Positions 36,373-47,079 of a DNA stretch of 64,000 nucleotides are shown here, piece after piece. Made by a program: the position numbers and the translations under genes. Positions within the stretch are counted from its first letter, which is position 1; the number at the start of each line of letters is the position of its first letter. A model generated the notes under the pieces. It was given only the letters and a program-made list of their open reading frames with translations, had not been told where the DNA came from and made no database searches. Source of the DNA: Volvox africanus (lineage: Eukaryota; Chlorophyta; Chlorophyceae; Chlamydomonadales; Volvocaceae); assembly GCA_030268105.1 (NCBI GenBank), contig BSDZ01000015.1:2383501-2447500 (forward strand), given 5' to 3'.

Positions 36373-36915
36373 CGTGGTATTGTTCCGTGCCCCCATGAAC
36401 CGAGCCCCAGCCCCACCGCCTGTACAACCCCGTGGGCCCAGATACAGCCTTGCACCCCTACAAGCCAGCTTCCTCCCATGTTCAGGGAAAAGGCACATGG
36501 AGGGACCCCGTGACCGACAGCAGACATGCAGCATGGCCGGGCGGGTGTTTACATGTGCGGATGCAGGGTGTGTGTAGGTACAGTGTGGGCCGATTGATCC
36601 CCACGCTCTGCACCTCATCATCTGCCGCCCCACCTACTGACCACCACTTAAGCGCGACACAGCCGCAGATAGAGCCGTGATGTGCACCTGCTGCTTTAGA
36701 GCTCGGCACGGCATTGATACCACACTCTCCATACCCCCAGCCTCCCATACGCTAGTACTGGCGCGCAGACGCATGTATGCGCGCACAGGGCCGTAGGGGT
36801 GGCGTAGAGCCCATGTAGCCGGCGGCCCGGTGGAGGTGGCGCGGAGGTGAGGCAGGGACCGAGTGCGTGGGCGTTGGGTGTGGGGTGCGAAATGCGGCGG
36901 CGCATATGACCAGGA

Positions 36916-36987
36916 ATCGAGATGGCGCAGCGGAAGCGTGCGGGGCTCATAACCCCGAGGTCCCAGGATCGAAACCTGGTCTCGATA
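36916..36987 (+). tRNA. tRNA-iMet(CAT) copy 12
   Basis: Identical to copy 2. Unit 607 bp with the same 8-bp deletion as unit 10; units 9-10 and 11-12 look like a repeated 1222-bp pair. Confidence 0.93.
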
Positions 36988-37522
36988 CGTGGTATTGTTC
37001 CGTGTCCCCATGAACCGAGCCCCAGCCCCACCGCCTGTACAACCCCGTGGGCCCAGATACAGCCTTGCACCCCTACAAGCCAGCTTCCTCCCATGTTCAG
37101 GGAAAAGGCACATGGAGGGACCCCGTGACCGACAGCAGACATGCAGCATGGCCGGGCGGGTGTTTACATGTGCGGATGCAGGGTGTGTGTAGGTACAGTG
37201 TGGGCCGATTGATCCCCACGCTCTGCACCTCATCATCTGCCGCCCCACCTACTGAGCACCACTTAAGCGTGACACAGCCGCAGATAGAGCCGTGATGTGC
37301 ACCTGCTGCTTTAGAGCTCGGCACGGCACTGATACCACACTACCCAGCCCCCCATACGCTAGTACTGGCGCGCAGACGCATGTATGCGCGCACAGGGCCG
37401 TAGGGGTGGCGTAGAGCCCATGTAGCCGGCGGCCCGGTGGAGGTGGCGCGGAGGTGAGGCAGGGACCGAGTGCGTGGGCGTTGGGTGTGGGGTGCGAAAT
37501 GCGGCGGCGCATATGACCAGGA

Positions 37523-37594
37523 ATCGAGATGGCGCAGCGGAAGCGTGCGGGGCTCATAACCCCGAGGTCCCAGGATCGAAACCTGGTCTCGATA
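37523..37594 (+). tRNA. tRNA-iMet(CAT) copy 13
   Basis: Identical to copy 2. Unit 615 bp; the CAGATTCAGCC variant first appears here. Confidence 0.93.
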
Positions 37595-38137
37595 CGTGGT
37601 ATTGTTCCGTGCCCCCATGAACCGAGCCCCAGCCCCACCGCCTGTACAACCCCGTGGGCCCAGATTCAGCCTTGCACCCCTACAAGCCAGCTTCCTCCCA
37701 TGTTCAGGGAAAAGGCACATGGAGGGACCCCGTGACCGACAGCAGACATGCAGCATGGACGGGCGGGTGTTTACATGTGCGGATGCAGGGTGTGTGTAGG
37801 TACAGTGTGGGCCGATTGATCCCCACGCTCTGCACCTCATCATCTGCCGCCCCACCTACTGACCACCACTTAAGCGCGACACAGCCGCAGATAGAGCCGT
37901 GATGTGCACCTGCTGCTTTAGAGCTCGGCACGGCATTGATACCACACTCTCCATACCCCCAGCCTCCCATACGCTAGTACTGGCGCGCAGACGCATGTAT
38001 GCGCGCACAGGGCCGTAGGGGTGGCGTAGAGCCCATGTAGCCGGCGGCCCGGTGGAGGTGGCGCGGAGGTGAGGCAGGGACCGAGTGCGTGGGCGTTGGG
38101 TGTGGGGTGCGAAATGCGGCGGCGCATATGACCAGGA

Positions 38138-38209
38138 ATCGAGATGGCGCAGCGGAAGCGTGCGGGGCTCATAACCCCGAGGTCCCAGGATCGAAACCTG
38201 GTCTCGATA
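38138..38209 (+). tRNA. tRNA-iMet(CAT) copy 14
   Basis: Identical to copy 2. Unit 627 bp, A-type insertion, CAGATTCAGCC variant. Confidence 0.93.
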
Positions 38210-38764
38210 CGTGGTATTGTTCCGTGCCCCCATGAACCGAGCCCCAGCCCCACCGCCTGTACAACCCCGTGGGCCCAGATTCAGCCTTGCACCCCTACAA
38301 GCCAGCTTCCTCCCATGTTCAGGGAAAAGGCACATGGAGGGACCCCGTGACCGACAGCAGACATGCAGCATGGACGGGCGGGTGTTTACATGTGCGGATG
38401 CAGGGTGTGTGTAGGTACAGTGTGGGCCGATTGATCCCCACGCTCTGCACCTCATCATCTGCCGCCCCACCTGCCACCCCACCTACTGAGCACCACTTAA
38501 GCGTGACACAGCCGCAGATAGAGCCGTGATGTGCACCTGCTGCTATAGAGCTCGGCACGGCACTGATACCACACTCTCCATACCCCCAGCCTCCCATACG
38601 CTAGTACTGGCGCGCAGACGCATGTATGCGCGCACAGGGCCGTAGGGGTGGCGTAGAGCCCATGTAGCCGGCGGCCCGGTGGAGGTGGCGCGGAGGTGAG
38701 GCAGGGACCGAGTGCGTGGGCGTTGGGTGTGGGGTGCGAAATGCGGCGGCGCATATGACCAGGA

Positions 38765-38836
38765 ATCGAGATGGCGCAGCGGAAGCGTGCGGGGCTCATA
38801 ACCCCGAGGTCCCAGGATCGAAACCTGGTCTCGATA
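38765..38836 (+). tRNA. tRNA-iMet(CAT) copy 15
   Basis: Identical to copy 2. Unit 627 bp, A-type insertion, with the GGCCGGG variant. Confidence 0.93.
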
Positions 38837-39391
38837 CGTGGTATTGTTCCGTGCCCCCATGAACCGAGCCCCAGCCCCACCGCCTGTACAACCCCGTGGG
38901 CCCAGATTCAGCCTTGCACCCCTACAAGCCAGCTTCCTCCCATGTTCAGGGAAAAGGCACATGGAGGGACCCCGTGACCGACAGCAGACATGCAGCATGG
39001 CCGGGCGGGTGTTTACATGTGCGGATGCAGGGTGTGTGTAGGTACAGTGTGGGCCGATTGATCCCCACGCTCTGCACCTCATCATCTGCCGCCCCACCTG
39101 CCACCCCACCTACTGAGCACCACTTAAGCGTGACACAGCCGCAGATAGAGCCGTGATGTGCACCTGCTGCTATAGAGCTCGGCACGGCACTGATACCACA
39201 CTCTCCATACCCCCAGCCTCCCATACGCTAGTACTGGCGCGCAGACGCATGTATGCGCGCACAGGGCCGTAGGGGTGGCGTAGAGCCCATGTAGCCGGCG
39301 GCCCGGTGGAGGTGGCGCGGAGGTGAGGCAGGGACCGAGTGCGTGGGCGTTGGGTGTGGGGTGCGAAATGCGGCGGCGCATATGACCAGGA

Positions 39392-39463
39392 ATCGAGATG
39401 GCGCAGCGGAAGCGTGCGGGGCTCATAACCCCGAGGTCCCAGGATCGAAACCTGGTCTCGATA
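39392..39463 (+). tRNA. tRNA-iMet(CAT) copy 16
   Basis: Identical to copy 2. Unit 607 bp, the third with the 8-bp deletion. Confidence 0.93.
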
Positions 39464-39998
39464 CGTGGTATTGTTCCGTGCCCCCATGAACCGAGCCCCA
39501 GCCCCACCGCCTGTACAACCCCGTGGGCCCAGATACAGCCTTGCACCCCTACAAGCCAGCTTCCTCCCATGTTCAGGGAAAAGGCACATGGAGGGACCCC
39601 GTGACCGACAGCAGACATGCAGCATGGACGGGCGGGTGTTTACATGTGCGGATGCAGGGTGTGTGTAGGTACAGTGTGGGCCGATTGATCCCCACGCTCT
39701 GCACCTCATCATCTGCCGCCCCACCTACTGACCACCACTTAAGCGTGACACAGCCGCAGATAGAGCCGTGATGTGCACCTGCTGCTTTAGAGCTCGGCAC
39801 GGCACTGATACCACACTACCCAGCCCCCCATACGCTAGTACTGGCGCGCAGACGCATGTATGCGCGCACAGGGCCGTAGGGGTGGCGTAGAGCCCATGTA
39901 GCCGGCGGCCCGGTGGAGGTGGCGCGGAGGTGAGGCAGGGACCGAGTGCGTGGGCGTTGGGTGTGGGGTGCGAAATGCGGCGGCGCATATGACCAGGA

Positions 39999-40070
39999 AT
40001 CGAGATGGCGCAGCGGAAGCGTGCGGGGCTCATAACCCCGAGGTCCCAGGATCGAAACCTGGTCTCGATA
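39999..40070 (+). tRNA. tRNA-iMet(CAT) copy 17
   Basis: Identical to copy 2. Unit 627 bp, A-type insertion joined to the ACTGACCACC variant. Confidence 0.93.
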
Positions 40071-40625
40071 CGTGGTATTGTTCCGTGCCCCCATGAACCG
40101 AGCCCCAGCCCCACCGCCTGTACAACCCCGTGGGCCCAGATACAGCCTTGCACCCCTACAAGCCAGCTTCCTCCCATGTTCAGGGAAAAGGCACATGGAG
40201 GGACCCCGTGACCGACAGCAGACATGCAGCATGGACGGGCGGGTGTTTACATGTGCGGATGCAGGGTGTGTGTAGGTACAGTGTGGGCCGATTGATCCCC
40301 ACGCTCTGCACCTCATCATCTGCCGCCCCACCTGCCACCCCACCTACTGACCACCACTTAAGCGTGACACAGCCGCAGATAGAGCCGTGATGTGCACCTG
40401 CTGCTATAGAGCTCGGCACGGCACTGATACCACACTCTCCATACCCCCAGCCTCCCATACGCTAGTACTGGCGCGCAGACGCATGTATGCGCGCACAGGG
40501 CCGTAGGGGTGGCGTAGAGCCCATGTAGCCGGCGGCCCGGTGGAGGTGGCGCGGAGGTGAGGCAGGGACCGAGTGCGTGGGCGTTGGGTGTGGGGTGCGA
40601 AATGCGGCGGCGCATATGACCAGGA

Positions 40626-40697
40626 ATCGAGATGGCGCAGCGGAAGCGTGCGGGGCTCATAACCCCGAGGTCCCAGGATCGAAACCTGGTCTCGATA
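40626..40697 (+). tRNA. tRNA-iMet(CAT) copy 18
   Basis: Identical to copy 2. Unit 627 bp, A-type insertion, CAGATTCAGCC variant. Confidence 0.93.
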
Positions 40698-41252
40698 CGT
40701 GGTATTGTTCCGTGCCCCCATGAACCGAGCCCCAGCCCCACCGCCTGTACAACCCCGTGGGCCCAGATTCAGCCTTGCACCCCTACAAGCCAGCTTCCTC
40801 CCATGTTCAGGGAAAAGGCACATGGAGGGACCCCGTGACCGACAGCAGACATGCAGCATGGCCGGGCGGGTGTTTACATGTGCGGATGCAGGGTGTGTGT
40901 AGGTACAGTGTGGGCCGATTGATCCCCACGCTCTGCACCTCATCATCTGCCGCCCCACCTGCCACCCCACCTACTGACCACCACTTAAGCGTGACACAGC
41001 CGCAGATAGAGCCGTGATGTGCACCTGCTGCTATAGAGCTCGGCACGGCACTGATACCACACTCTCCATACCCCCAGCCTCCCATACGCTAGTACTGGCG
41101 CGCAGACGCATGTATGCGCGCACAGGGCCGTAGGGGTGGCGTAGAGCCCATGTAGCCGGCGGCCCGGTGGAGGTGGCGCGGAGGTGAGGCAGGGACCGAG
41201 TGCGTGGGCGTTGGGTGTGGGGTGCGAAATGCGGCGGCGCATATGACCAGGA

Positions 41253-41324
41253 ATCGAGATGGCGCAGCGGAAGCGTGCGGGGCTCATAACCCCGAGGTCC
41301 CAGGATCGAAACCTGGTCTCGATA
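41253..41324 (+). tRNA. tRNA-iMet(CAT) copy 19
   Basis: Identical to copy 2. Unit 627 bp, A-type insertion, AAGCGCGAC variant. Confidence 0.93.
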
Positions 41325-41879
41325 CGTGGTATTGTTCCGTGCCCCCATGAACCGAGCCCCAGCCCCACCGCCTGTACAACCCCGTGGGCCCAGATACAGC
41401 CTTGCACCCCTACAAGCCAGCTTCCTCCCATGTTCAGGGAAAAGGCACATGGAGGGACCCCGTGACCGACAGCAGACATGCAGCATGGACGGGCGGGTGT
41501 TTACATGTGCGGATGCAGGGTGTGTGTAGGTACAGTGTGGGCCGATTGATCCCCACGCTCTGCACCTCATCATCTGCCGCCCCACCTGCCACCCCACCTA
41601 CTGACCACCACTTAAGCGCGACACAGCCGCAGATAGAGCCGTGATGTGCACCTGCTGCTATAGAGCTCGGCACGGCACTGATACCACACTCTCCATACCC
41701 CCAGCCTCCCATACGCTAGTACTGGCGCGCAGACGCATGTATGCGCGCACAGGGCCGTAGGGGTGGCGTAGAGCCCATGTAGCCGGCGGCCCGGTGGAGG
41801 TGGCGCGGAGGTGAGGCAGGGACCGAGTGCGTGGGCGTTGGGTGTGGGGTGCGAAATGCGGCGGCGCATATGACCAGGA

Positions 41880-41951
41880 ATCGAGATGGCGCAGCGGAAG
41901 CGTGCGGGGCTCATAACCCCGAGGTCCCAGGATCGAAACCTGGTCTCGATA
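41880..41951 (+). tRNA. tRNA-iMet(CAT) copy 20
   Basis: Identical to copy 2. Unit 627 bp; the G-type insertion (CTGCCGCCCCAC) first appears here. Confidence 0.93.
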
Positions 41952-42506
41952 CGTGGTATTGTTCCGTGCCCCCATGAACCGAGCCCCAGCCCCACCGCCT
42001 GTACAACCCCGTGGGCCCAGATTCAGCCTTGCACCCCTACAAGCCAGCTTCCTCCCATGTTCAGGGAAAAGGCACATGGAGGGACCCCGTGACCGACAGC
42101 AGACATGCAGCATGGACGGGCGGGTGTTTACATGTGCGGATGCAGGGTGTGTGTAGGTACAGTGTGGGCCGATTGATCCCCACGCTCTGCACCTCATCAT
42201 CTGCCGCCCCACCTGCCGCCCCACCTACTGACCACCACTTAAGCGCGACACAGCCGCAGATAGAGCCGTGATGTGCACCTGCTGCTATAGAGCTCGGCAC
42301 GGCACTGATACCACACTCTCCATACCCCCAGCCTCCCATACGCTAGTACTGGCGCGCAGACGCATGTATGCGCGCACAGGGCCGTAGGGGTGGCGTAGAG
42401 CCCATGTAGCCGGCGGCCCGGTGGAGGTGGCGCGGAGGTGAGGCAGGGACCGAGTGCGTGGGCGTTGGGTGTGGGGTGCGAAATGCGGCGGCGCATATGA
42501 CCAGGA

Positions 42507-42578
42507 ATCGAGATGGCGCAGCGGAAGCGTGCGGGGCTCATAACCCCGAGGTCCCAGGATCGAAACCTGGTCTCGATA
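42507..42578 (+). tRNA. tRNA-iMet(CAT) copy 21
   Basis: Identical to copy 2. Unit 615 bp without insertion, GGCATTGAT variant. Confidence 0.93.
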
Positions 42579-43121
42579 CGTGGTATTGTTCCGTGCCCCC
42601 ATGAACCGAGCCCCAGCCCCACCGCCTGTACAACCCCGTGGGCCCAGATTCAGCCTTGCACCCCTACAAGCCAGCTTCCTCCCATGTTCAGGGAAAAGGC
42701 ACATGGAGGGACCCCGTGACCGACAGCAGACATGCAGCATGGACGGGCGGGTGTTTACATGTGCGGATGCAGGGTGTGTGTAGGTACAGTGTGGGCCGAT
42801 TGATCCCCACGCTCTGCACCTCATCATCTGCCGCCCCACCTACTGACCACCACTTAAGCGCGACACAGCCGCAGATAGAGCCGTGATGTGCACCTGCTGC
42901 TTTAGAGCTCGGCACGGCATTGATACCACACTCTCCATACCCCCAGCCTCCCATACGCTAGTACTGGCGCGCAGACGCATGTATGCGCGCACAGGGCCGT
43001 AGGGGTGGCGTAGAGCCCATGTAGCCGGCGGCCCGGTGGAGGTGGCGCGGAGGTGAGGCAGGGACCGAGTGCGTGGGCGTTGGGTGTGGGGTGCGAAATG
43101 CGGCGGCGCATATGACCAGGA

Positions 43122-43193
43122 ATCGAGATGGCGCAGCGGAAGCGTGCGGGGCTCATAACCCCGAGGTCCCAGGATCGAAACCTGGTCTCGATA
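43122..43193 (+). tRNA. tRNA-iMet(CAT) copy 22
   Basis: Identical to copy 2. Unit 627 bp, G-type insertion. Confidence 0.93.
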
Positions 43194-43748
43194 CGTGGTA
43201 TTGTTCCGTGCCCCCATGAACCGAGCCCCAGCCCCACCGCCTGTACAACCCCGTGGGCCCAGATTCAGCCTTGCACCCCTACAAGCCAGCTTCCTCCCAT
43301 GTTCAGGGAAAAGGCACATGGAGGGACCCCGTGACCGACAGCAGACATGCAGCATGGACGGGCGGGTGTTTACATGTGCGGATGCAGGGTGTGTGTAGGT
43401 ACAGTGTGGGCCGATTGATCCCCACGCTCTGCACCTCATCATCTGCCGCCCCACCTGCCGCCCCACCTACTGACCACCACTTAAGCGCGACACAGCCGCA
43501 GATAGAGCCGTGATGTGCACCTGCTGCTATAGAGCTCGGCACGGCACTGATACCACACTCTCCATACCCCCAGCCTCCCATACGCTAGTACTGGCGCGCA
43601 GACGCATGTATGCGCGCACAGGGCCGTAGGGGTGGCGTAGAGCCCATGTAGCCGGCGGCCCGGTGGAGGTGGCGCGGAGGTGAGGCAGGGACCGAGTGCG
43701 TGGGCGTTGGGTGTGGGGTGCGAAATGCGGCGGCGCATATGACCAGGA

Positions 43749-43820
43749 ATCGAGATGGCGCAGCGGAAGCGTGCGGGGCTCATAACCCCGAGGTCCCAGG
43801 ATCGAAACCTGGTCTCGATA
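43749..43820 (+). tRNA. tRNA-iMet(CAT) copy 23
   Basis: Identical to copy 2. Unit 627 bp, G-type insertion, apparently the same as unit 22. Confidence 0.93.
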
Positions 43821-44375
43821 CGTGGTATTGTTCCGTGCCCCCATGAACCGAGCCCCAGCCCCACCGCCTGTACAACCCCGTGGGCCCAGATTCAGCCTTG
43901 CACCCCTACAAGCCAGCTTCCTCCCATGTTCAGGGAAAAGGCACATGGAGGGACCCCGTGACCGACAGCAGACATGCAGCATGGACGGGCGGGTGTTTAC
44001 ATGTGCGGATGCAGGGTGTGTGTAGGTACAGTGTGGGCCGATTGATCCCCACGCTCTGCACCTCATCATCTGCCGCCCCACCTGCCGCCCCACCTACTGA
44101 CCACCACTTAAGCGCGACACAGCCGCAGATAGAGCCGTGATGTGCACCTGCTGCTATAGAGCTCGGCACGGCACTGATACCACACTCTCCATACCCCCAG
44201 CCTCCCATACGCTAGTACTGGCGCGCAGACGCATGTATGCGCGCACAGGGCCGTAGGGGTGGCGTAGAGCCCATGTAGCCGGCGGCCCGGTGGAGGTGGC
44301 GCGGAGGTGAGGCAGGGACCGAGTGCGTGGGCGTTGGGTGTGGGGTGCGAAATGCGGCGGCGCATATGACCAGGA

Positions 44376-44447
44376 ATCGAGATGGCGCAGCGGAAGCGTG
44401 CGGGGCTCATAACCCCGAGGTCCCAGGATCGAAACCTGGTCTCGATA
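44376..44447 (+). tRNA. tRNA-iMet(CAT) copy 24
   Basis: Identical to copy 2. Unit 627 bp, G-type insertion, CAGATACAGCC variant. Confidence 0.93.
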
Positions 44448-45002
44448 CGTGGTATTGTTCCGTGCCCCCATGAACCGAGCCCCAGCCCCACCGCCTGTAC
44501 AACCCCGTGGGCCCAGATACAGCCTTGCACCCCTACAAGCCAGCTTCCTCCCATGTTCAGGGAAAAGGCACATGGAGGGACCCCGTGACCGACAGCAGAC
44601 ATGCAGCATGGACGGGCGGGTGTTTACATGTGCGGATGCAGGGTGTGTGTAGGTACAGTGTGGGCCGATTGATCCCCACGCTCTGCACCTCATCATCTGC
44701 CGCCCCACCTGCCGCCCCACCTACTGACCACCACTTAAGCGCGACACAGCCGCAGATAGAGCCGTGATGTGCACCTGCTGCTATAGAGCTCGGCACGGCA
44801 CTGATACCACACTCTCCATACCCCCAGCCTCCCATACGCTAGTACTGGCGCGCAGACGCATGTATGCGCGCACAGGGCCGTAGGGGTGGCGTAGAGCCCA
44901 TGTAGCCGGCGGCCCGGTGGAGGTGGCGCGGAGGTGAGGCAGGGACCGAGTGCGTGGGCGTTGGGTGTGGGGTGCGAAATGCGGCGGCGCATATGACCAG
45001 GA

Positions 45003-45074
45003 ATCGAGATGGCGCAGCGGAAGCGTGCGGGGCTCATGACCCCGAGGTCCCAGGATCGAAACCTGGTCTCGATA
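45003..45074 (+). tRNA. tRNA-iMet(CAT) copy 25, altered anticodon loop
   Basis: The anticodon loop reads CTCATGA instead of CTCATAA: A-to-G at conventional position 37 (45038), next to the anticodon, where t6A is normal. All stems still pair, so it may fold but decode poorly. The 627-bp unit after it has further private changes (ACATCCCC, GGAAGAGG), typical of an array edge. Confidence 0.88.
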
Positions 45075-45629
45075 CGTGGTATTGTTCCGTGCCCCCATGA
45101 ACCGAGCCCCAGCCCCACCGCCTGTACATCCCCGTGGGCCCAGATACAGCCTTGCACCCCTACAAGCCAGCTTCCTCCCATGTTCAGGGAAGAGGCACAT
45201 GGAGGGACCCCGTGACCGACAGCAGACATGCAGCATGGCCGGGCGGGTGTTTACATGTGCGGATGCAGGGTGTGTGTAGGTACAGTGTGGGCCGATTGAT
45301 CCCCACGCTCTGCACCTCATCATCTGCCGCCCCACCTGCCACCCCACCTACTGAGCACCACTTAAGCGTGACACAGCCGCAGATAGAGCCGTGATGTGCA
45401 CCTGCTGCTATAGAGCTCGGCACGGCACTGATACCACACTCTCCATACCCCCAGCCTCCCATACGCTAGTACTGGCGCGCAGACGCATGTATGCGCGCAC
45501 AGGGCCGTAGGGGTGGCGTAGAGCCCATGTAGCCGGCGGCCCGGTGGAGGTGGCGCGGAGGTGAGGCAGGGACCGAGTGCGTGGGCGTTGGGTGTGGGGT
45601 GCGAAATGCGGCGGCGCATATGACCAGGA

Positions 45630-45701
45630 ATCGAGATGGCGCAGCGGAAGCGTGCGGGGCTCATAACCCCGAGGTCCCAGGATCGAAACCTGGTCTCGAT
45701 A
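45630..45701 (+). tRNA. tRNA-iMet(CAT) copy 26, last
   Basis: Identical to copy 2. The unit after it is cut short at about 45930. The first TTTT downstream is at 45935-45938, 234 nt past the tRNA end. Confidence 0.93.
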
Positions 45702-45934
45702 CGTGGTATTGTTCCGTGCCCCCATGAACCGAGCCCCAGCCCCACCGCCTGTACAACCCCGTGGGCCCAGATACAGCCTTGCACCCCTACAAGTCAGCTT
45801 CCTCCCATGTTCAGGGAAGAGGCACATGGAGGGACCCCGTGACCGACAGCAGACATGCAGCATGGACGGGCGGGTGTTTACATGTGCGGATGCAGGGTGT
45901 GTGTAGGTACAGTGTGGGCCGATTGATCTCCACA

Positions 45935-45938
45935 TTTT
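45935..45938 (+). terminator. First T4 run after the array, possible Pol III terminator
   Basis: TTTT in CACATTTTGC lies at the exact point where array homology ends. It is the first sense-strand run of four T after the array begins. T4 is the minimal Pol III terminator known from other eukaryotes; its use here is inferred. Confidence 0.4.
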
Positions 45939-46222
45939 GCTCGGGTTTCGTAATTTATGTTATGACATGAATGGAAACGGCACTGATCTTATTTCACACA
46001 TGATCGTCTAAAGGTGTTTAATGTTTTGCACTGTAAAGCCTGCTGTGAGATCCCGTAATGTTTGAGGAATTTTATCACCTGGATTGCTGCTCGCTTTTTG
46101 CTGTTTATGTTTCCCCAAAATATCATTTATAGCTTTCCTCTGTTTATGTATTTTTAGGTATAATACAAGGTTTTCTTCAATATGCACTTGTCGTTTGGGA
46201 AACATCAAAGGAACACTTTTTT

Positions 46223-46510
46223 TTGTCGACCGAGGTCATAATAATTTTAAAAATGCTTGTCATGTACATCTTTAAGGACCGCCCAACTCCATTGGCTATG
46301 GTGGTGGTGGTATTAGTTGGCCTCATTGTCGCTTGTTCTATTGCGGCCATTTCCCTGGCTGTTATGCATTACCAAGAAAGCTTAATGGCCACTACTACAA
46401 TTGCTATTGAGATGAAGGTGCGCCTGAAGGCTGGTTCGACGCAAGCGGAGAGAGGTGGACGGGAAGCCTTGAACGGTGCAGCGGCCCATAAGCTTAATGT
46501 TCACCGGTGA
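46223..46510 (+). CDS. Possible small single-span membrane protein
   Basis: A 95-residue frame with one clear hydrophobic segment (MVVVVLVGLIVACSIAAISL) preceded by FKDRP and followed by a basic tail. A later in-frame Met at about 46262 would give an 82-residue form. A possible splice donor (AAG|GTGCGC) lies inside it, so it could be a first exon. No family recognised and no supporting neighbour; it may be a chance frame. Confidence 0.25.
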   Translation: MSTEVIIILKMLVMYIFKDRPTPLAMVVVVLVGLIVACSIAAISLAVMHYQESLMATTTIAIEMKVRLKAGSTQAERGGREALNGAAAHKLNVHR

Positions 46511-47079
46511 TGACGTTAATGTTTCAGAGCTAAACTTAAATGCTGAATTTGCGGCAGGGCCGAGCTGCGCACGAAACGAACGCTACTGCCCCTCACCCCC
46601 GCTTCATCATAAAACGATACTTGCCGAAATCGAGGCTTAGGTGGTTCCAGTCGCCTCCAGGTGTTCCGCCATCTAAGCTGTTTGCTGAACCTGCATAATC
46701 TGCGTAAAACCCCACCGTTTCTCGTAGAAAGCTTTCCCATAAAAGCAACTCTTCCATCTGAAGCAACCTATCCTCGTCCCGTTGAAACCCGCTTCTTATT
46801 CGTTTCTTTCATCACTAAGATGTGGTAGCTCTTTGGGGAACACCATGCCATCGTAGGGGCATGGTGTTGGGAGCCATTGTGGGGCCATGATGACACGTAC
46901 CCACCACCCCCATCCCCACCTTCCACTGCCAGGCGGCTGTGGCAGATTGCCCCTCACTGCCTCGCGTCGCGTCTGCTACCAGTCTCAAGCGGGGGGCCAC
47001 ACCCGTGCCTCTCGGTTCTGACATGGGCTGCCGTACGGCCTGTAAACTGCGACACAGATCAAACAGCTGCTGCAGCCCC

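Larger units (their letters stand above)
29613..45934. repeat. Tandem array of 607/615/627-bp units, each with one tRNA-iMet gene
   Basis: Head-to-tail units run from a partial unit lacking the tRNA (from ATGAACCGAG at 29613) to about 45928-45934, where homology stops. Twenty-six units carry the tRNA. Spacing between tRNA starts is 615 bp (10 times), 627 bp (12 times) or 607 bp (3 times). The 627-bp form has a 12-bp in-place duplication (CTGCCACCCCAC or CTGCCGCCCCAC); the 607-bp form lacks 8 bp at CTCTCCATAC. Other differences are single-base and shared between neighbouring units, which shows ongoing homogenisation. Every unit also holds a GCGCGCA/TGCGCGC hairpin about 320 bp before the next tRNA. 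On the sense strand no unit contains TTTT. Confidence 0.97.

Noticed and set aside
29613..45934. Many 148-208-residue reading frames in all array units, on both strands
   Set aside because: They repeat only because the DNA repeats. Several frames overlap in the same DNA, the 8-bp deletion in units 10, 12 and 16 shifts them, and one crosses the tRNA itself. No domain is visible.
29613..45934. CRISPR-like array
   Set aside because: Units are 607-627 bp and nearly identical throughout, with no short-repeat/unique-spacer pattern; the genome is eukaryotic.
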